The position numbers and the translations under genes were made by a program. The notes beneath the pieces were generated by a model that saw nothing but the letters and a program-made list of their open reading frames with translations, was not told where the DNA came from and searched no databases. A stretch of DNA of 64,000 nucleotides, from assembly GCA_016432725.1 (NCBI GenBank), contig JACJDG010000003.1:4990001-5054000 (forward strand), in the 5' to 3' direction. The DNA comes from Streptomyces sp. DHE7-1. GTDB lineage: Bacteria; Actinomycetota; Actinomycetes; Streptomycetales; Streptomycetaceae. Of this stretch, positions 45,428 through 54,745 are shown piece by piece. Numbering within the stretch: the stretch's first letter is position 1; each line of letters opens with the position of its first letter.

Positions 45428-46525
45428 GTGTCCGCAGTCTCCGACCGGCTTCCGACCTTCCCCTGGGACAAGCTGGAGCCGTACAAGAAGACGGCCGCGG
45501 CCCACCCCGGCGGCATCGTCGACCTGTCCGTCGGCACCCCGGTCGACCCGGTCCCCGAACTGATCCAGAAGGCGCTGGTCGACGCGGCCGACTCGCCGGG
45601 CTACCCGACGGTCTGGGGCACCCCGGCGCTGCGCGACGCGATCACCGGCTGGCTGGAGCGGCGGCTGGGCGCCCGGGGCGTCACCCACCGGCACGTCCTG
45701 CCGATCGTCGGCTCCAAGGAACTGGTGGCCTGGCTCCCCACCCAGCTCGGTCTCGGCCCCGGCGACAGGGTCGCGTACCCGCGCCTGGCCTACCCGACGT
45801 ACGAGGTCGGCGCCCGCCTGGCCCGCGCCGCGTACGAGGTCTACGACGACCCGCGCGACCTGGACCCGGCGAACCTCAGGCTCCTGTGGCTCAACTCCCC
45901 GTCGAACCCGACCGGCAAGGTCCTCTCCCGGGACGAGCTGAAGGGGATCGTCGCCTGGGCCCGCGCCCACGGCGTGCTCCTCGTGTCCGACGAGTGCTAC
46001 CTCGAACTGGGCTGGGAGGCCGACCCGGTGTCGGTCCTGCACCCGGACGTCAACGGCGGTTCCCTCGACGGCATCGTGGCCGTCCACTCGCTCTCCAAGC
46101 GGTCCAACCTGGCCGGCTACCGCGCCGCCTTCATCGCGGGCGACCCGGCCGTCCTGGGCCCGCTGCTGGAGATCCGCAAGCACGGCGGCATGATGACCTC
46201 GGCGCCGACCCAGGCGGCGGTGGTGGCGGCTCTGGGCGACGACGAGCACGTCCGCGTCCAGCGCGAGCGCTACGCGGCCCGCCGCGCGCTGCTGCGCGAG
46301 GCCCTGCTCGGCCACGGCTTCCGCATCGAGCACAGCGAGGCCAGCCTCTACCTGTGGGCCACCCGCGACGAGTCCTGCTGGGACACCGTCGCCCACCTGG
46401 CCGGCCTGGGCATCCTGGTCGCGCCCGGCGACTTCTACGGCGAGGCCGGCGACCGGTTCGTGCGCGTGGCCCTCACCGCGACCGACGAGCGGGTGCGCGC
46501 GGCGGTGGAGCGCCTGGCGGCGTAG
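45428..46525 (+). CDS. dapC: Succinyldiaminopimelate transaminase (DapC)
   Basis: GTG 45428 (VSAVSDRLPTFPWDKLEPYK). The 365-residue class I/II aminotransferase has SVGTPVDPVPELIQ near the start, the cofactor-binding LWLNSPSNPTGKVLS and SDECYLELGW, and the PLP lysine in VHSLSKRSNLAGYR. Arg in GDRFVRVAL should bind the substrate carboxylate. It makes N-succinyl-LL-2,6-diaminopimelate for lysine and peptidoglycan. Position after fdxA is conserved in mycobacteria, and dapE of the same pathway lies 2 kb downstream. Confidence 0.9.
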   Translation: MSAVSDRLPTFPWDKLEPYKKTAAAHPGGIVDLSVGTPVDPVPELIQKALVDAADSPGYPTVWGTPALRDAITGWLERRLGARGVTHRHVLPIVGSKELVAWLPTQLGLGPGDRVAYPRLAYPTYEVGARLARAAYEVYDDPRDLDPANLRLLWLNSPSNPTGKVLSRDELKGIVAWARAHGVLLVSDECYLELGWEADPVSVLHPDVNGGSLDGIVAVHSLSKRSNLAGYRAAFIAGDPAVLGPLLEIRKHGGMMTSAPTQAAVVAALGDDEHVRVQRERYAARRALLREALLGHGFRIEHSEASLYLWATRDESCWDTVAHLAGLGILVAPGDFYGEAGDRFVRVALTATDERVRAAVERLAA

Positions 46526-46542
46526 CGGCTCAGGAGACGTGA

Positions 46543-46574
46543 ACGGGGTCCGGGGAGCGTTCCCCGGACCCCGT
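46543..46574. terminator. Bidirectional terminator between dapC and a secreted protein gene
   Basis: Perfect 14-base stem ACGGGGTCCGGGGA (46543-46556) / TCCCCGGACCCCGT (46561-46574) with loop GCGT, between two converging stop codons. Confidence 0.88.
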
Positions 46575-46600
46575 CGGCCGTTCGCCGGTGACGGCGGAAC

Positions 46601-47053
46601 TCAGCCGCCGAGCGGGAGCTGGGCGGCCGGCAGGGACGACGTCGGCAGCCCGCCCTGGGTGAGCGAGCCCGTGCTCAGCCCGCCCGCCGCGCCGGTGGCG
46701 GTGCGCCCGATGACACCGCCGGCCGTACGGGCCGCGTTGCCGGCCGCGTTCTTCGCCGCGGGCGCCGCCTTCTTCACGGCACCGGCGCCGGTCCTGGCCA
46801 CCGACGGGGTCGCCTTCTTGACCGCCTTGCCGCCCGTGTTGCCGGCGACACCGGTGACGTGCTGGGTCGCACCGTCGACGGTGCTGCCGACGCCGGCCGC
46901 GCTGTCCAGCGCGGTCAGGCCGCCCAGCTCCGGCGTGGCCACCGGCTGGTTCGTGGCCGCGCCGGCCGAACCGGCCGCACCGACCCCGGCGGCCGCTCCC
47001 GCTGCGACGAGCAGTGCGGCACGGGCGATACGGCGGGTCAGGGGGAGGGACAT
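46601..47053 (-). CDS. Small secreted Ala/Gly-rich protein
   Basis: ATG 47053 preceded by GAATGGAGCACC. The 150 residues begin with a Sec signal peptide (RRIARAALLVAAGAAAGVG, cleavage near AGSAGAATN). The mature part is an Ala/Gly/Thr-rich low-complexity protein with spaced basic residues (KAVKKATPSVARTGAG) and no recognised domain. It is like the small secreted proteins common in Streptomyces. It may be a cell-surface or spacer protein; no function can be given. Confidence 0.7.
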   Translation of the reverse strand: MSLPLTRRIARAALLVAAGAAAGVGAAGSAGAATNQPVATPELGGLTALDSAAGVGSTVDGATQHVTGVAGNTGGKAVKKATPSVARTGAGAVKKAAPAAKNAAGNAARTAGGVIGRTATGAAGGLSTGSLTQGGLPTSSLPAAQLPLGG

Positions 47054-47326
47054 GGTGCTCCATTCGACGGGGAGGAACGGTGGTGTGTCCGGGCCCGGAC
47101 GCCGTGCTTACCGCTCGAGGCCGATGAAGGTTGCGGACGCCGAAGGTAAAGAATGGGCAACGCATCGCATTATCGGTTGTGGATAAAAACGGGCAAAGGG
47201 AGTCCGCGAGGGGGCGTGCAGAATCCTTACGTCCCTTGATTCACAAGGGCTGCCGAAGCGTCGTCGGTCTCCCGCCGGAAACGCGCCCGCGTCCCGGCCG
47301 CGCAACCCTGCCGGGGAGTCCCCGTA

Positions 47327-48324
47327 CTACTGTCCGGCCACGATCCGGACGGACCCCGCGGACTTCTCCGCACCGCCGGCACCGTCCGCGCCGACCCGGT
47401 GCCAGGCACCGCCGCCGTCCCTCGCGGTCCACTCCCGGTCCGCGTAGTACACCCGCTGGATGTGCAGCGCCGAGGAGTTGGCCACCGCCCAGTGCGCCAG
47501 CTGCCAGCCCCGCTCGCGCTCCCGCTCGGCCGTCGCGCCCGCGTCCCGCCGCGCGCCCCGGACACCGGCACGGTCACCGTCCGGCCGTGCGCGGTCGCGG
47601 TCACACTCGGCGACGGCGAGGGCGAGGGCACCGGCGTACCGCCCACCACGGCGTTCGTCTCCCGCAGCGCGTCCCGCCCGAAGTCCCGTACCAGCGCCGT
47701 CCGTACCGCGTCCGGGCCGGTCGCGGTCGCGGTGCGCTCCGGGCGCCCGGCGCAGGTCAGGGTGGCCGCCGTGCGGCCGGTCAGCGCGGCCGCCAGCAGT
47801 TCGGCGTCCGGCTCGTGCTTGGCGTACGCCTCCGGGTAGCCGCTGCGCTGCACCCGCTGCGCGGCCACCGTCAGCGGCAGGCCGGCGTAGTCCGGCACCT
47901 TCGCCAGGTGGGCGTAGAAGATGCCCGCCGCGTACGCCGGGTCCATGATCTGCCGCTCGGTGCCCCAGCCCTGCGAGGGCCGCTGCTGAAACAGGCCGAT
48001 GGAGTCCCGGTCGCCGTGCTCGAGGTTGCGCAGCCCCGACTCCTGCAGGGCGGTCGCCAGCGCGATCGTTATGGCCCGCTCGGGCATGTTCCGCCCGGTG
48101 CCCACGGCGGCGATCGTCGCGGCGTTCACCGCCTGCTCGGGCGTGAACTCGTAGGACGCCCCGTCACCGTCGGCGGCGACCACCTTGCAGCCGCGCGCAC
48201 CCGGGCCGCCGGTGACGTACTGCACGACGAGATAGGCGGCGACGCCGCACAGGACCAACAGCGCCGCCCCGAAACGCAGGAGGCGGCCGCGACGCTTGGG
48301 GCGGATGGGGGACGGCTCTGGCAC
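47327..48324 (-). CDS. Membrane-anchored lysozyme/SLT-like protein, one frameshift
   Basis: GTG 48324 (VPEPSPIRPKRRGR) gives a short basic tail and one membrane helix (FGAALLVLCGVAAYLVVQYV), so a type II membrane protein. A lysozyme-fold segment follows (ITIALATALQESGLRNLEHG with catalytic-type Glu, then DSIGLFQQRPSQGWG and DPAYAAGIFYAHL). The C-terminal ~110 residues carry a Pro/Ser/Thr linker and a short domain ending WHRVGADGAGGAEK. One base is missing near 47555; the repaired length is 332 residues, which fits this start. Such proteins are often mis-named heavy metal transporters. It probably acts on or binds peptidoglycan. The start is divergent from dapE. Confidence 0.72.
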
Positions 48325-48418
48325 GCGTACAAGGTACTGGAGGGCCTCCCGCCCCGGGCGGCGGGCCCGCGCAGCGCGGCGCGGATCCGCCACGACCCCA
48401 TGGCCTAGGGTCGGGACC

Positions 48419-49498
48419 ATGGCCGACACCTCTCTTGACCTCACGCTGGACGCCGCCGAGCTCACCGCACGGCTCGTGGACTTCCCCTCCGAGAGCGGCA
48501 CCGAGAAGCCCCTCGCGGACGCGATCGAGGCCGCCCTGCGCGCGCTGCCGCACCTGACGGTCGACCGTCACGGCAACAACGTGATCGCCCGCACCGACCT
48601 GGGCCGCGCGGAACGGGTCGTGCTGGCCGGCCACATCGACACCGTCCCGATCGCCGGCAACGTGCCGTCCCGGCTGGACGAGGACGGTGTGCTGTGGGGC
48701 TGCGGCACCTGCGACATGAAGTCGGGCGTGGCGGTGCAGCTCCGCATCGCGGCGACGGTCCCCGCCCCCAACCGCGATCTGACCTTCGTCTTCTACGACA
48801 ACGAGGAGGTCGCCGCCGAGCTCAACGGCCTCCGGCACGTCGCCGAGGCCCACCCGGACTGGCTGCGCGGTGACTTCGCGGTCCTGCTGGAGCCCTCCGA
48901 CGCCCAGGTCGAGGGCGGCTGCCAGGGGACCCTGCGGGTGCTGCTGAGGACCCGGGGCGAGCGGGCGCACTCGGCGCGCGGCTGGATGGGCTCCAACGCC
49001 ATCCACACGGCCGCCCCGATCCTGGCCCGGCTCGCCTCCTACGAGCCCAGGTGGCCGGTCATCGACGGCCTGGAGTACCGCGAGGGCCTGAACGCCGTGG
49101 GGATCTCCGGAGGAGTGGCGGGCAACGTCATCCCCGACGAGTGCGTGGTGACGGTGAACTTCCGCTACGCCCCCGACCGCACCGAGGAGGAGGCGATCGC
49201 GCACGTCCGTGAGGTGTTCGCGGACTGCGGGGTGGAGGAGTTCGTGATCGACGACCACAGCCCCGGCGCGCTGCCCGGCCTCTCCCACCCGGCCGCCGCG
49301 GCCTTCATCGAGGCGGTGGGCGGCACCCCGCAGCCCAAGTACGGCTGGACGGACGTCTCCCGCTTCTCCGCGCTCGGCGTGCCCGCCGTCAACTACGGTC
49401 CCGGTAACCCGCACCTGGCACACAAGCGGGACGAGCGGGTAGAAGTGGCCAAGATCCTCGCGGGCGAGGAGCGGCTGCGTTCCTGGCTCACCGCGTAG
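48419..49498 (+). CDS. dapE: Succinyl-diaminopimelate desuccinylase (DapE)
   Basis: ATG 48419 (MADTSLDLTLDAAELTARLV). The 359-residue M20 metallopeptidase has first metal motif LAGHIDTVP, bridging aspartate in CGTCDMKSG, the acid pair FYDNEE, ligand LLEPSD, a dimerisation domain (residues ~170-280), and the last histidine in NPHLAHKRDERVE. It hydrolyses N-succinyl-LL-diaminopimelate to LL-DAP and succinate for lysine and peptidoglycan. The same product class includes other M20 enzymes, but the dapC neighbourhood supports DapE. Confidence 0.9.
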   Translation: MADTSLDLTLDAAELTARLVDFPSESGTEKPLADAIEAALRALPHLTVDRHGNNVIARTDLGRAERVVLAGHIDTVPIAGNVPSRLDEDGVLWGCGTCDMKSGVAVQLRIAATVPAPNRDLTFVFYDNEEVAAELNGLRHVAEAHPDWLRGDFAVLLEPSDAQVEGGCQGTLRVLLRTRGERAHSARGWMGSNAIHTAAPILARLASYEPRWPVIDGLEYREGLNAVGISGGVAGNVIPDECVVTVNFRYAPDRTEEEAIAHVREVFADCGVEEFVIDDHSPGALPGLSHPAAAAFIEAVGGTPQPKYGWTDVSRFSALGVPAVNYGPGNPHLAHKRDERVEVAKILAGEERLRSWLTA

Positions 49499-49601
49499 CG
49501 GGGCCACCGGGCGCCGCAGGCCGGACATGCTCACGTCCCCCGCCCGAAACCCGCGTGGATCTAGGCTGAGGCGGTACTACCCGCAAGTGGAGGGAGCGCA
49601 C

Positions 49602-50359
49602 ATGGCGACCGGCAACCCCCTGGGGAAGAAGCAGCCGCCGGACGAGCAGCGGCTCGGACCGGTCCTCCGGCGGCGGGGACAGGTGACGGCCAGCACGACC
49701 GACCAGCGACTGCTGGACGAGCGCGCTCCCACGGACTGGGTCCACACCGACCCGTGGCGGGTCCTGCGGATCCAGTCGGAGTTCATCGAGGGTTTCGGCA
49801 CGCTGGCCGAACTCCCGCCCGCCATCAGCGTGTTCGGATCCGCGCGGACACCGGCCGACTCCGTGGAGTACGACGCGGGCGTACGGCTGGGCCGGGGACT
49901 GGTCGAGGCCGGCTGGGCCGTGATCACCGGCGGCGGCCCGGGAGCCATGGAGGCGGCCAACAAGGGCGCGTGCGAGGCCGGCGGCACCTCGGTCGGGCTC
50001 GGCATCGAGCTGCCCTTCGAGCAGGGGCTGAACCCCTATGTCGACATCGGGCTCAACTTCCGCTACTTCTTCGTCCGCAAGATGATGTTCGTCAAGTACG
50101 CGCAGGGGTTCGTGGTGCTGCCCGGCGGCCTCGGCACCCTGGACGAGCTCTTCGAGGCCCTCACGCTGGTCCAGACCCAGAAGGTGACCCGCTTCCCGAT
50201 CGTGCTGTTCGGCACCGAGTACTGGGCGGTCTCGTGTCCTGGCTGAAGAACACGCTGGTGGCCCAGGGGAAGGCGACGGAGAAGGACCTGCTGCTGTTCC
50301 ACGTGACCGACGAGGTCGAGGAAGCGGTGGCCCTGGTGTCCAAGGAGGCGGGGCGCTAG
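49602..50359 (+). CDS. LOG-family (TIGR00730) cytokinin-riboside phosphoribohydrolase-like protein, one frameshift
   Basis: ATG 49602 after GTGGAGGGAGCGCAC. The family motifs are ISVFGSARTP, ITGGGPGAMEAANKGA and LPGGLGTLDELFE, with FRYFFVRKMMFVKYA between them. LOG enzymes split nucleoside 5'-monophosphates of cytokinin type into base and ribose phosphate. One G is missing near 50228 (TEYW / GGLVSWLKNTL); repaired length is 252 residues, the stop is TAG 50357-50359. Its place between dapE and folP is conserved in mycobacteria (Rv1205, from memory). Confidence 0.87.
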
Positions 50360-50378
50360 ACGCCCGGAACCGGGCGTC
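50359..50378 (+). terminator. Hairpin at the LOG gene stop codon
   Basis: Nine-base inverted repeat GACGCCCGG / CCGGGCGTC separated by AA, starting at the stop codon and followed by very G-rich DNA with a further CCGGGGC/GCCCCGG hairpin. It probably separates this gene from the converging folP. Confidence 0.6.
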
Positions 50379-50497
50379 GTGCCCGGGTGGGGGCGGGGCG
50401 GGGCCCGGGGCCGCGCCCCGGTCCCTTTCCCGCCCTCCCGCCTGCCTCGGGGGTCCGTCGGGGCCTTTCGCCGGCCCCTCCCACGCCACGTCCTCGG

Positions 50498-51357
50498 CTA
50501 CGCAAGGCCCCGGCGGGCGACCGCAGGGGGCGGTGGCCGGCGATGGAGGCGACCATGTCCAGGACCTGGCGGGTCTCGGCGACCTCGTGCACGCGGTACA
50601 CCTGCGCCCCCAGCCACGCCGACACCGCGGTCGTCGCCAGCGTGCCGATCAGCCGTTCCTTCACCGGACGGTCCAGCGTCTCGCCCACGAAGTCCTTGTT
50701 GGACAGCGACACCAGCACGGGCCACCCCGTGGCGACCATCTCGTCCAGCCGCCGCGTCGCCTCCAGGCTGTGCCGGGTGTTCTTGCCGAAGTCGTGCCCG
50801 GGATCGATCAGCACCGACTCCCGGGGCACCCCCAGGGCGACGGCGCGCTCCGCCAGCCCCAGGGTCACCTCCAGGATGTCGGCGACGACGTCGTCGTAGG
50901 TCACCCGGTGCGGGCGGGTCCGGGGTTCGGTCCCGCCCGCGTGCGTGCACACCAGCCCCGCGCCGTGGCGCGCGGCGACCTCCGCGAGGGCGGGGTCGAC
51001 GCCGCCCCAGGCGTCGTTCAGCAGGTCCGCGCCCGCCTCGCAGACCGCCTCGCCGACCTCGGCCCGCCAGGTGTCCACGCTGATGATCACATCGGGGAAG
51101 CGGCGGCGTACCTCGGCGACGAACCCCACCGTCCGCCGTGCCTCCTCCTCGGCCGTGACCTCCTCGCCGGGTCCCGCCTTCACCCCGCCGATGTCGACGA
51201 TCGCGGCGCCCTCGGCCACCGCCCGCTCCACGCGCGTGAGGGCCGCCTCGTCGTGGAAGGTGGCTCCCTGGTCGTAGAAGGAGTCCGGGGTCCGGTTCAC
51301 GATCGCCATGATCACGGGCTCGTGCGTCCCGAATTCCCGCTTGCCCAGCCTGAGCAT
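50498..51357 (-). CDS. folP: Dihydropteroate synthase-like protein (FolP family), frameshift at the C-terminus
   Basis: ATG 51357 (MLRLGKREFGTHEPVIMAIV). The DHPS barrel motifs are MAIVNRTPDSFYDQG, GAAIVDIGGVKAGPGEEV, ADLLNDAWGG and LIDPGHDFGKNTRHSLE. One base is missing near 50525; restored, the protein ends ...PAVARRGLA at 50498 with 286 residues. As written it reads on to 50356 with an artificial Gly/Arg tail. DHPS joins a pterin and p-aminobenzoate in folate synthesis. The equally placed mycobacterial FolP2 (Rv1207) is reported to lack this activity, so the true role may differ from a standard DHPS. Confidence 0.85.
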
Positions 51358-51490
51358 CCGCCGTGACCTCTCCTAGTGATCCCTCGGTACAGCCGCCTGC
51401 GACCCTAACCGCCCGGTTCGCATGGCACGATCGGAGCCTGACAGATTCGTCTTCCGGCAGCGTCCGGTACGAGCGTGGGGACCCCTGGCG

Positions 51491-51841
51491 ATGGTGATGT
51501 TCTTGTTCCTGGTCGTCGCCCTGGCCGTCGTGGTGGCCGCGGTGACACTCGCCGTGGTCAGCGGCGGTGAGCGCGGCCCGCTGCCGGAGGCCGCCCCGGA
51601 GCGGCTGCGGGACCCCCTGCCCCCGGACCGTCCGGTCGGCGGCCAGGACGTGGAGAACCTGCGCTTCCCGCTCGCGCCGCGCGGTTACCGCATGTCCGAC
51701 GTGGACGACGCCCTCGGGCGGATCGCCGCCGAGCTCGCCGAGCGGGACGCCCGTATCGCCGACCTGGAGTCCGCGCTGGCCGGCGCCCGCGCCGCCGCGC
51801 ACGCCCGGCTGGACAAGCCCGGCCAGGAGGACCAGCGATGA
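51491..51841 (+). CDS. Membrane-anchored DivIVA-domain-like protein
   Basis: ATG 51491 (MVMFLFLVVALAVVVAA) opens directly with a membrane helix; in-frame ATG 51422 would add 23 residues. After a short linker with PLPPDRPVGGQDVENLRFP comes the DivIVA-type motif APRGYRMSDVDDALGRIAAELAERDARIADLES, read here in parts, a short coiled coil. The length is 116 residues. Such small DivIVA-like proteins may localise to curved membrane or growing poles. It overlaps the DNA glycosylase gene in ATGA. Confidence 0.75.
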   Translation: MVMFLFLVVALAVVVAAVTLAVVSGGERGPLPEAAPERLRDPLPPDRPVGGQDVENLRFPLAPRGYRMSDVDDALGRIAAELAERDARIADLESALAGARAAAHARLDKPGQEDQR

Positions 51842-52443
51842 GCGCCGGAGCCGCCCTCGCCGGGCCCGACGGCAGGGCGCGCTGCCCGTGGGCCCTGTCC
51901 ACCGAGGACTACGTCTCGTACCACGACGAGGAGTGGGGGCGGCCGGTCCACGGCGACGACGCCCTCTTCGAGCGGGTCAGCCTGGAGGCCTTCCAGTCGG
52001 GCCTGTCCTGGATCACGATCCTGCGCCGCCGCCCTGGCTTCCGCGCCGCGTTCGCGGGCTTCCACATCGAGAAGGTCGCCGCGTTCACGGACGCGGACCG
52101 CGAGCGGCTGCTGGCCGACCCGGGCATCATCCGCAACCGCGCGAAGATCGACGCGACGCTCTCCAACGCGCGCGTGCTCGCCGGCTGGGCCGAGGGCGAG
52201 CTGGACGAGCTGATCTGGTCGCACGCCCCCGACCCGGCGGGCCGCCCGGTGCCGCGGACCCTCGCCGACGTCGCCGCCGTCACCCCCGAGTCCACGGCGC
52301 TGTCCAAGGCGCTGAAGAAGCGGGGCCTGAAGTTCGTCGGCCCCACCACGGCGTACGCGCTGATGCAGGCCTGCGGGCTGGTCGACGACCACCTGGAGGG
52401 GTGCGTGAGCCGCACCGCTCCGGTGGTCCGGCCGCCCGGCTAG
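51838..52443 (+). CDS. tag: DNA-3-methyladenine glycosylase I
   Basis: ATG 51838 overlaps the upstream stop (ATGA). The 201 residues have the Tag family signature: zinc-binding RCPWALSTEDYVSYHDEEWG near the N-terminus, SLEAFQSGLSWITILRRRPG with the base-pocket residues, and the C-terminal LMQACGLVDDHLEGC holding the remaining histidine and cysteine ligands. It removes 3-methyladenine from alkylated DNA. The order folP-DivIVA-tag-DUF3117 is shared with mycobacteria. Confidence 0.93.
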   Translation: MSAGAALAGPDGRARCPWALSTEDYVSYHDEEWGRPVHGDDALFERVSLEAFQSGLSWITILRRRPGFRAAFAGFHIEKVAAFTDADRERLLADPGIIRNRAKIDATLSNARVLAGWAEGELDELIWSHAPDPAGRPVPRTLADVAAVTPESTALSKALKKRGLKFVGPTTAYALMQACGLVDDHLEGCVSRTAPVVRPPG

Positions 52444-52450
52444 CCGCCGC

Positions 52451-53254
52451 TCAGCGGCCGAGGTACTTCGGCTTCTCCTTGTTCACGAAGGCCTGGACCG
52501 CGATCGCGTGGTCCTCGGAGCTGCCCGCGCGGGTCTGCAGCTCGTCCTCCTTGTCCAGGGTCTCGGCGAGCGAGTGCGTCAGGCCGTAGGCCACCGCTTC
52601 CTTGATCGCCGAGTAGGCCACCGTCGGTCCCTCGGCCAGGGCGCGGGCCACCTTCTCGGCCTCGGTCCGCAGCTCGGCCGCGGGTACGAGCCGGTTGGCG
52701 ATGCCCAGCTCCAGGGCGTCCTGCGCGCTGATGTTGCGCGGGAAGAGCAGCAGGTCGGCGGCGCGGCCCGGGCCGACCACCCGGGGCAGCGTCCAGGAGA
52801 TGCCGGAGTCGGCGGTGAGGGCGACGCCCGCGAACGAGGTGTTGAAGGCCGCCGTGTCGGCGACCACCCGGTAGTCGGCGGCCAGCGCGAAGCCGAACCC
52901 GGCCCCGGCGGCGACCCCGTTCACCGCCGCGACCACGGGCTTCGCCGCTGCGGTCAGCGCCCGCACGATCGGGTTGTAGTGCTCCCGGACCGTGGTCATG
53001 GTCTGCCTGGACCCGGTCTCGCGGTCCGCCACCAGCAGCCCGATGTGCTCCTTGAGGTCCTGGCCCACGCAGAACGCCCGGTCCCCGGCCGCGGTCAGCA
53101 GGATCGCCCGTACGGAGCTGTCCCCGGCCGCGGATTCCGCCGCCTCCCGGAGGGCGACCTTGGTCGCGACGTTCAGCGCGTTCATCGCCTCCGGGCGGTT
53201 CAGCGTGATCGTCGCGAGTCCGTCGGTCACCTCGTAGAGAACGGTGTCGGCCAT
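52451..53254 (-). CDS. Enoyl-CoA hydratase/isomerase family protein
   Basis: ATG 53254 (MADTVLYEVTDGLATITLNR); a longer start upstream is unlikely. The 267-residue crotonase has the oxyanion-hole segments AFCVGQDLKEH and AAGAGFGFALAADYRV, followed by ADSGISWTLPRVVGPGRA, a PaaG/phenylacetate-like pattern. It acts on an acyl-CoA by hydration or double-bond shift; the substrate is not evident. It is convergent with tag (seven bases between the stops). Confidence 0.9.
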   Translation of the reverse strand: MADTVLYEVTDGLATITLNRPEAMNALNVATKVALREAAESAAGDSSVRAILLTAAGDRAFCVGQDLKEHIGLLVADRETGSRQTMTTVREHYNPIVRALTAAAKPVVAAVNGVAAGAGFGFALAADYRVVADTAAFNTSFAGVALTADSGISWTLPRVVGPGRAADLLLFPRNISAQDALELGIANRLVPAAELRTEAEKVARALAEGPTVAYSAIKEAVAYGLTHSLAETLDKEDELQTRAGSSEDHAIAVQAFVNKEKPKYLGR

Positions 53255-53630
53255 GGGGCATCCCCTCCGGTCAGATGTGGTGACGTACCGCTCGGTACGC
53301 CACGGTCCGAAGGACAGCATGGCGGACATCGCCGCCCGGGGGCCGGAGCGGAGGTGTGACCTGCGTCAAACGAAAACGGAGCGGAGCCGCTCGCCGGGCG
53401 TCCGTGCGGTGGCGCAGTATCGCAGCCACATCGCCGAATTGGGTGGTTTTGCTCGCGCGCGTTGCGCAAGCGATGCCGACTGATGTTGGTCATCGGGTCC
53501 TGCCATGCGGGATAATGGCCTGGAAGCAATGTGTTCGATGCCGGTGTCGCGTGTCCGGTACGAGGACCGCGGGGTGCCCTTCGTGGGGCTTCGGCAGACG
53601 ATGAGCCTGGTTTCAGGAAGGGGAACGAGC
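53255..53630. promoter_or_regulatory. Region between the enoyl-CoA hydratase and DUF3117 genes
   Basis: About 375 bases. There is no convincing gene. A possible rightward promoter has GATAAT at 53511-53516 and TTGGTC at 53486-53491 with a long 19-base spacer, so it is only tentative. A purine-rich AGGAAGGGGAACGAGC precedes the DUF3117 start. Confidence 0.35.
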
Positions 53631-53797
53631 ATGGCGGCCATGAAGCCGCGGACGGGTGATGGCCCGCTCGAGGTGACCAAGGAGGGCGGGGCATCGTCAT
53701 GCGCGTTCCGCTCGAAGGCGGCGGTCGACTCGTCGTCGAGCTGACCCCTGACGAGGCCGAGGCGCTCGGCGACGCCCTCAAGAAGGTCGTCGTCTGA
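53631..53797 (+). CDS. DUF3117 protein (55 aa), one frameshift
   Basis: ATG 53631 (MAAMKPRTGDGPLEVTKEG) after GGAAGGGGAACGAGC. After restoring one base near 53690 the protein continues GIVMRVPLEGGGRLVVELT and ends DEAEALGDALKKVV at TGA 53795-53797. The sequence is one of the most conserved small actinobacterial proteins (Rv1211 in M. tuberculosis, from memory), with beta strands and one helix. No function is established to my knowledge. The high conservation makes a real break unlikely. Confidence 0.85.
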
Positions 53798-53884
53798 CGA
53801 GCCGGCGATCCTGTCCTTCCGTCCGCCCCGGCAGCGCACGCGGTGCCGGGGTGGACGTGTGTCCGGACCTCCCGGGCGCCCGTC

Positions 53885-54517
53885 TCACCGTTTGACGGCG
53901 CACAGCAGTCCGTCGCCCACCGGCAGCAGCGACGTCACCAGTTCCTGGCTCTCGCGCACCGTGCGCAGCAGCTCACGCAGCCGCAGCACCTCCGAGGGCT
54001 GCGGTCCCGAGTCGACCGTACGGCCGTTCGCGAAGACGCCCTCGAAGACCACCAGGCCGCCCGGGCGCAGCAGGCGCAACGATTCAGCTAGATAGTCCGA
54101 ATACTCCTGCCGGTCCCCGTCGCAGAAGACCAGGTCGTAGCCGGCGTCCGCGAGACGGGGCAGCACGTCCAGGGCGCGGCCCGGGATGAACCGGGCCCGG
54201 TTGCTGGCGAAGCCGCAGGCCCGGAAGGCCTGCCGGGCGAACTGCTGGTGCTCGGGCTCCGGGTCGACCGTGGTGAGCACCCCGTCCGGGCGCATGCCGT
54301 GCAGCAGATGGATTCCGGACACCCCGCACCCGGTGCCGATCTCCGCGACCGCCTTCGCGTCCACGGAGGCGGCGAGCAGGCGGAGCGCGGCACCCGTGCC
54401 GGGCGACACCGAGCGCAGCCCTGCCTCGCGGGCCCGGTCGCGGGCCCAGCGCAGCGCTTCGTCCTCGGCGACATAGGCGTCGGCGAACGCCCAGCTAGTC
54501 TGCCGGTTGCCGGTAAT
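53885..54517 (-). CDS. Class I O-methyltransferase with probable ATT start codon
   Basis: The family core is clear: AVAEIGTGCGVSGIHLLHGM (SAM motif I), TTVDPEPEHQQFARQAF, YDLVFCDGDRQEYSDYL and LRPGGLVVFEG, as in Rv1220c-type and caffeoyl-CoA-like O-methyltransferases. The first ATG/GTG/TTG in frame (54409) would remove conserved N-terminal sequence. Codons upstream read TGNRQTSWAFADAYVAEDEA, and directly before them stands ATT (54517-54515) with AGGAG six bases upstream. No other start exists in that frame for a long distance. This gives 210 residues. It is divergent from the ECF sigma gene, as Rv1220c is from sigE. Confidence 0.85.
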   Translation of the reverse strand: MTGNRQTSWAFADAYVAEDEALRWARDRAREAGLRSVSPGTGAALRLLAASVDAKAVAEIGTGCGVSGIHLLHGMRPDGVLTTVDPEPEHQQFARQAFRACGFASNRARFIPGRALDVLPRLADAGYDLVFCDGDRQEYSDYLAESLRLLRPGGLVVFEGVFANGRTVDSGPQPSEVLRLRELLRTVRESQELVTSLLPVGDGLLCAVKR

Positions 54518-54570
54518 GACGCTCTCCTGTCCCCGTGGGTGCCTGGGCGTGACTGTATCCGTTGGCGTCG

Positions 54571-54596
54571 GGAACCCGCAGATGGGACCGCGCGTT
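54571..54596 (+). promoter_or_regulatory. Predicted ECF-type promoter of the sigma factor gene
   Basis: GGAAC (54571-54575) and CGTT (54593-54596) with a 17-base spacer match the general ECF promoter pattern (GGAAC, 16-17 bases, CGTT/CGTC). It lies upstream of the ECF sigma gene and points towards it, suggesting autoregulation. Confidence 0.55.
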
Positions 54597-54745
54597 TACA
54601 GGGTTGAGACGAAGGGCCCGGACGCGATGGGGGGCGAGCGGTGGATCGGGACGCCGAGCACATGCTGACGCAGCCGTATGAGCCGTATCAGCCCAGATCA
54701 ATTTCTCGTAAAACCGCTTATCCGGTCCTAACGGGCGAGGTGGCT

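Noticed and set aside
50356..50497. Gly/Arg/Pro-rich C-terminal tail of the FolP-like protein
   Set aside because: A normal end (PAVARRGLA) exists in the neighbouring frame at 50498; the tail is a product of the frameshift.
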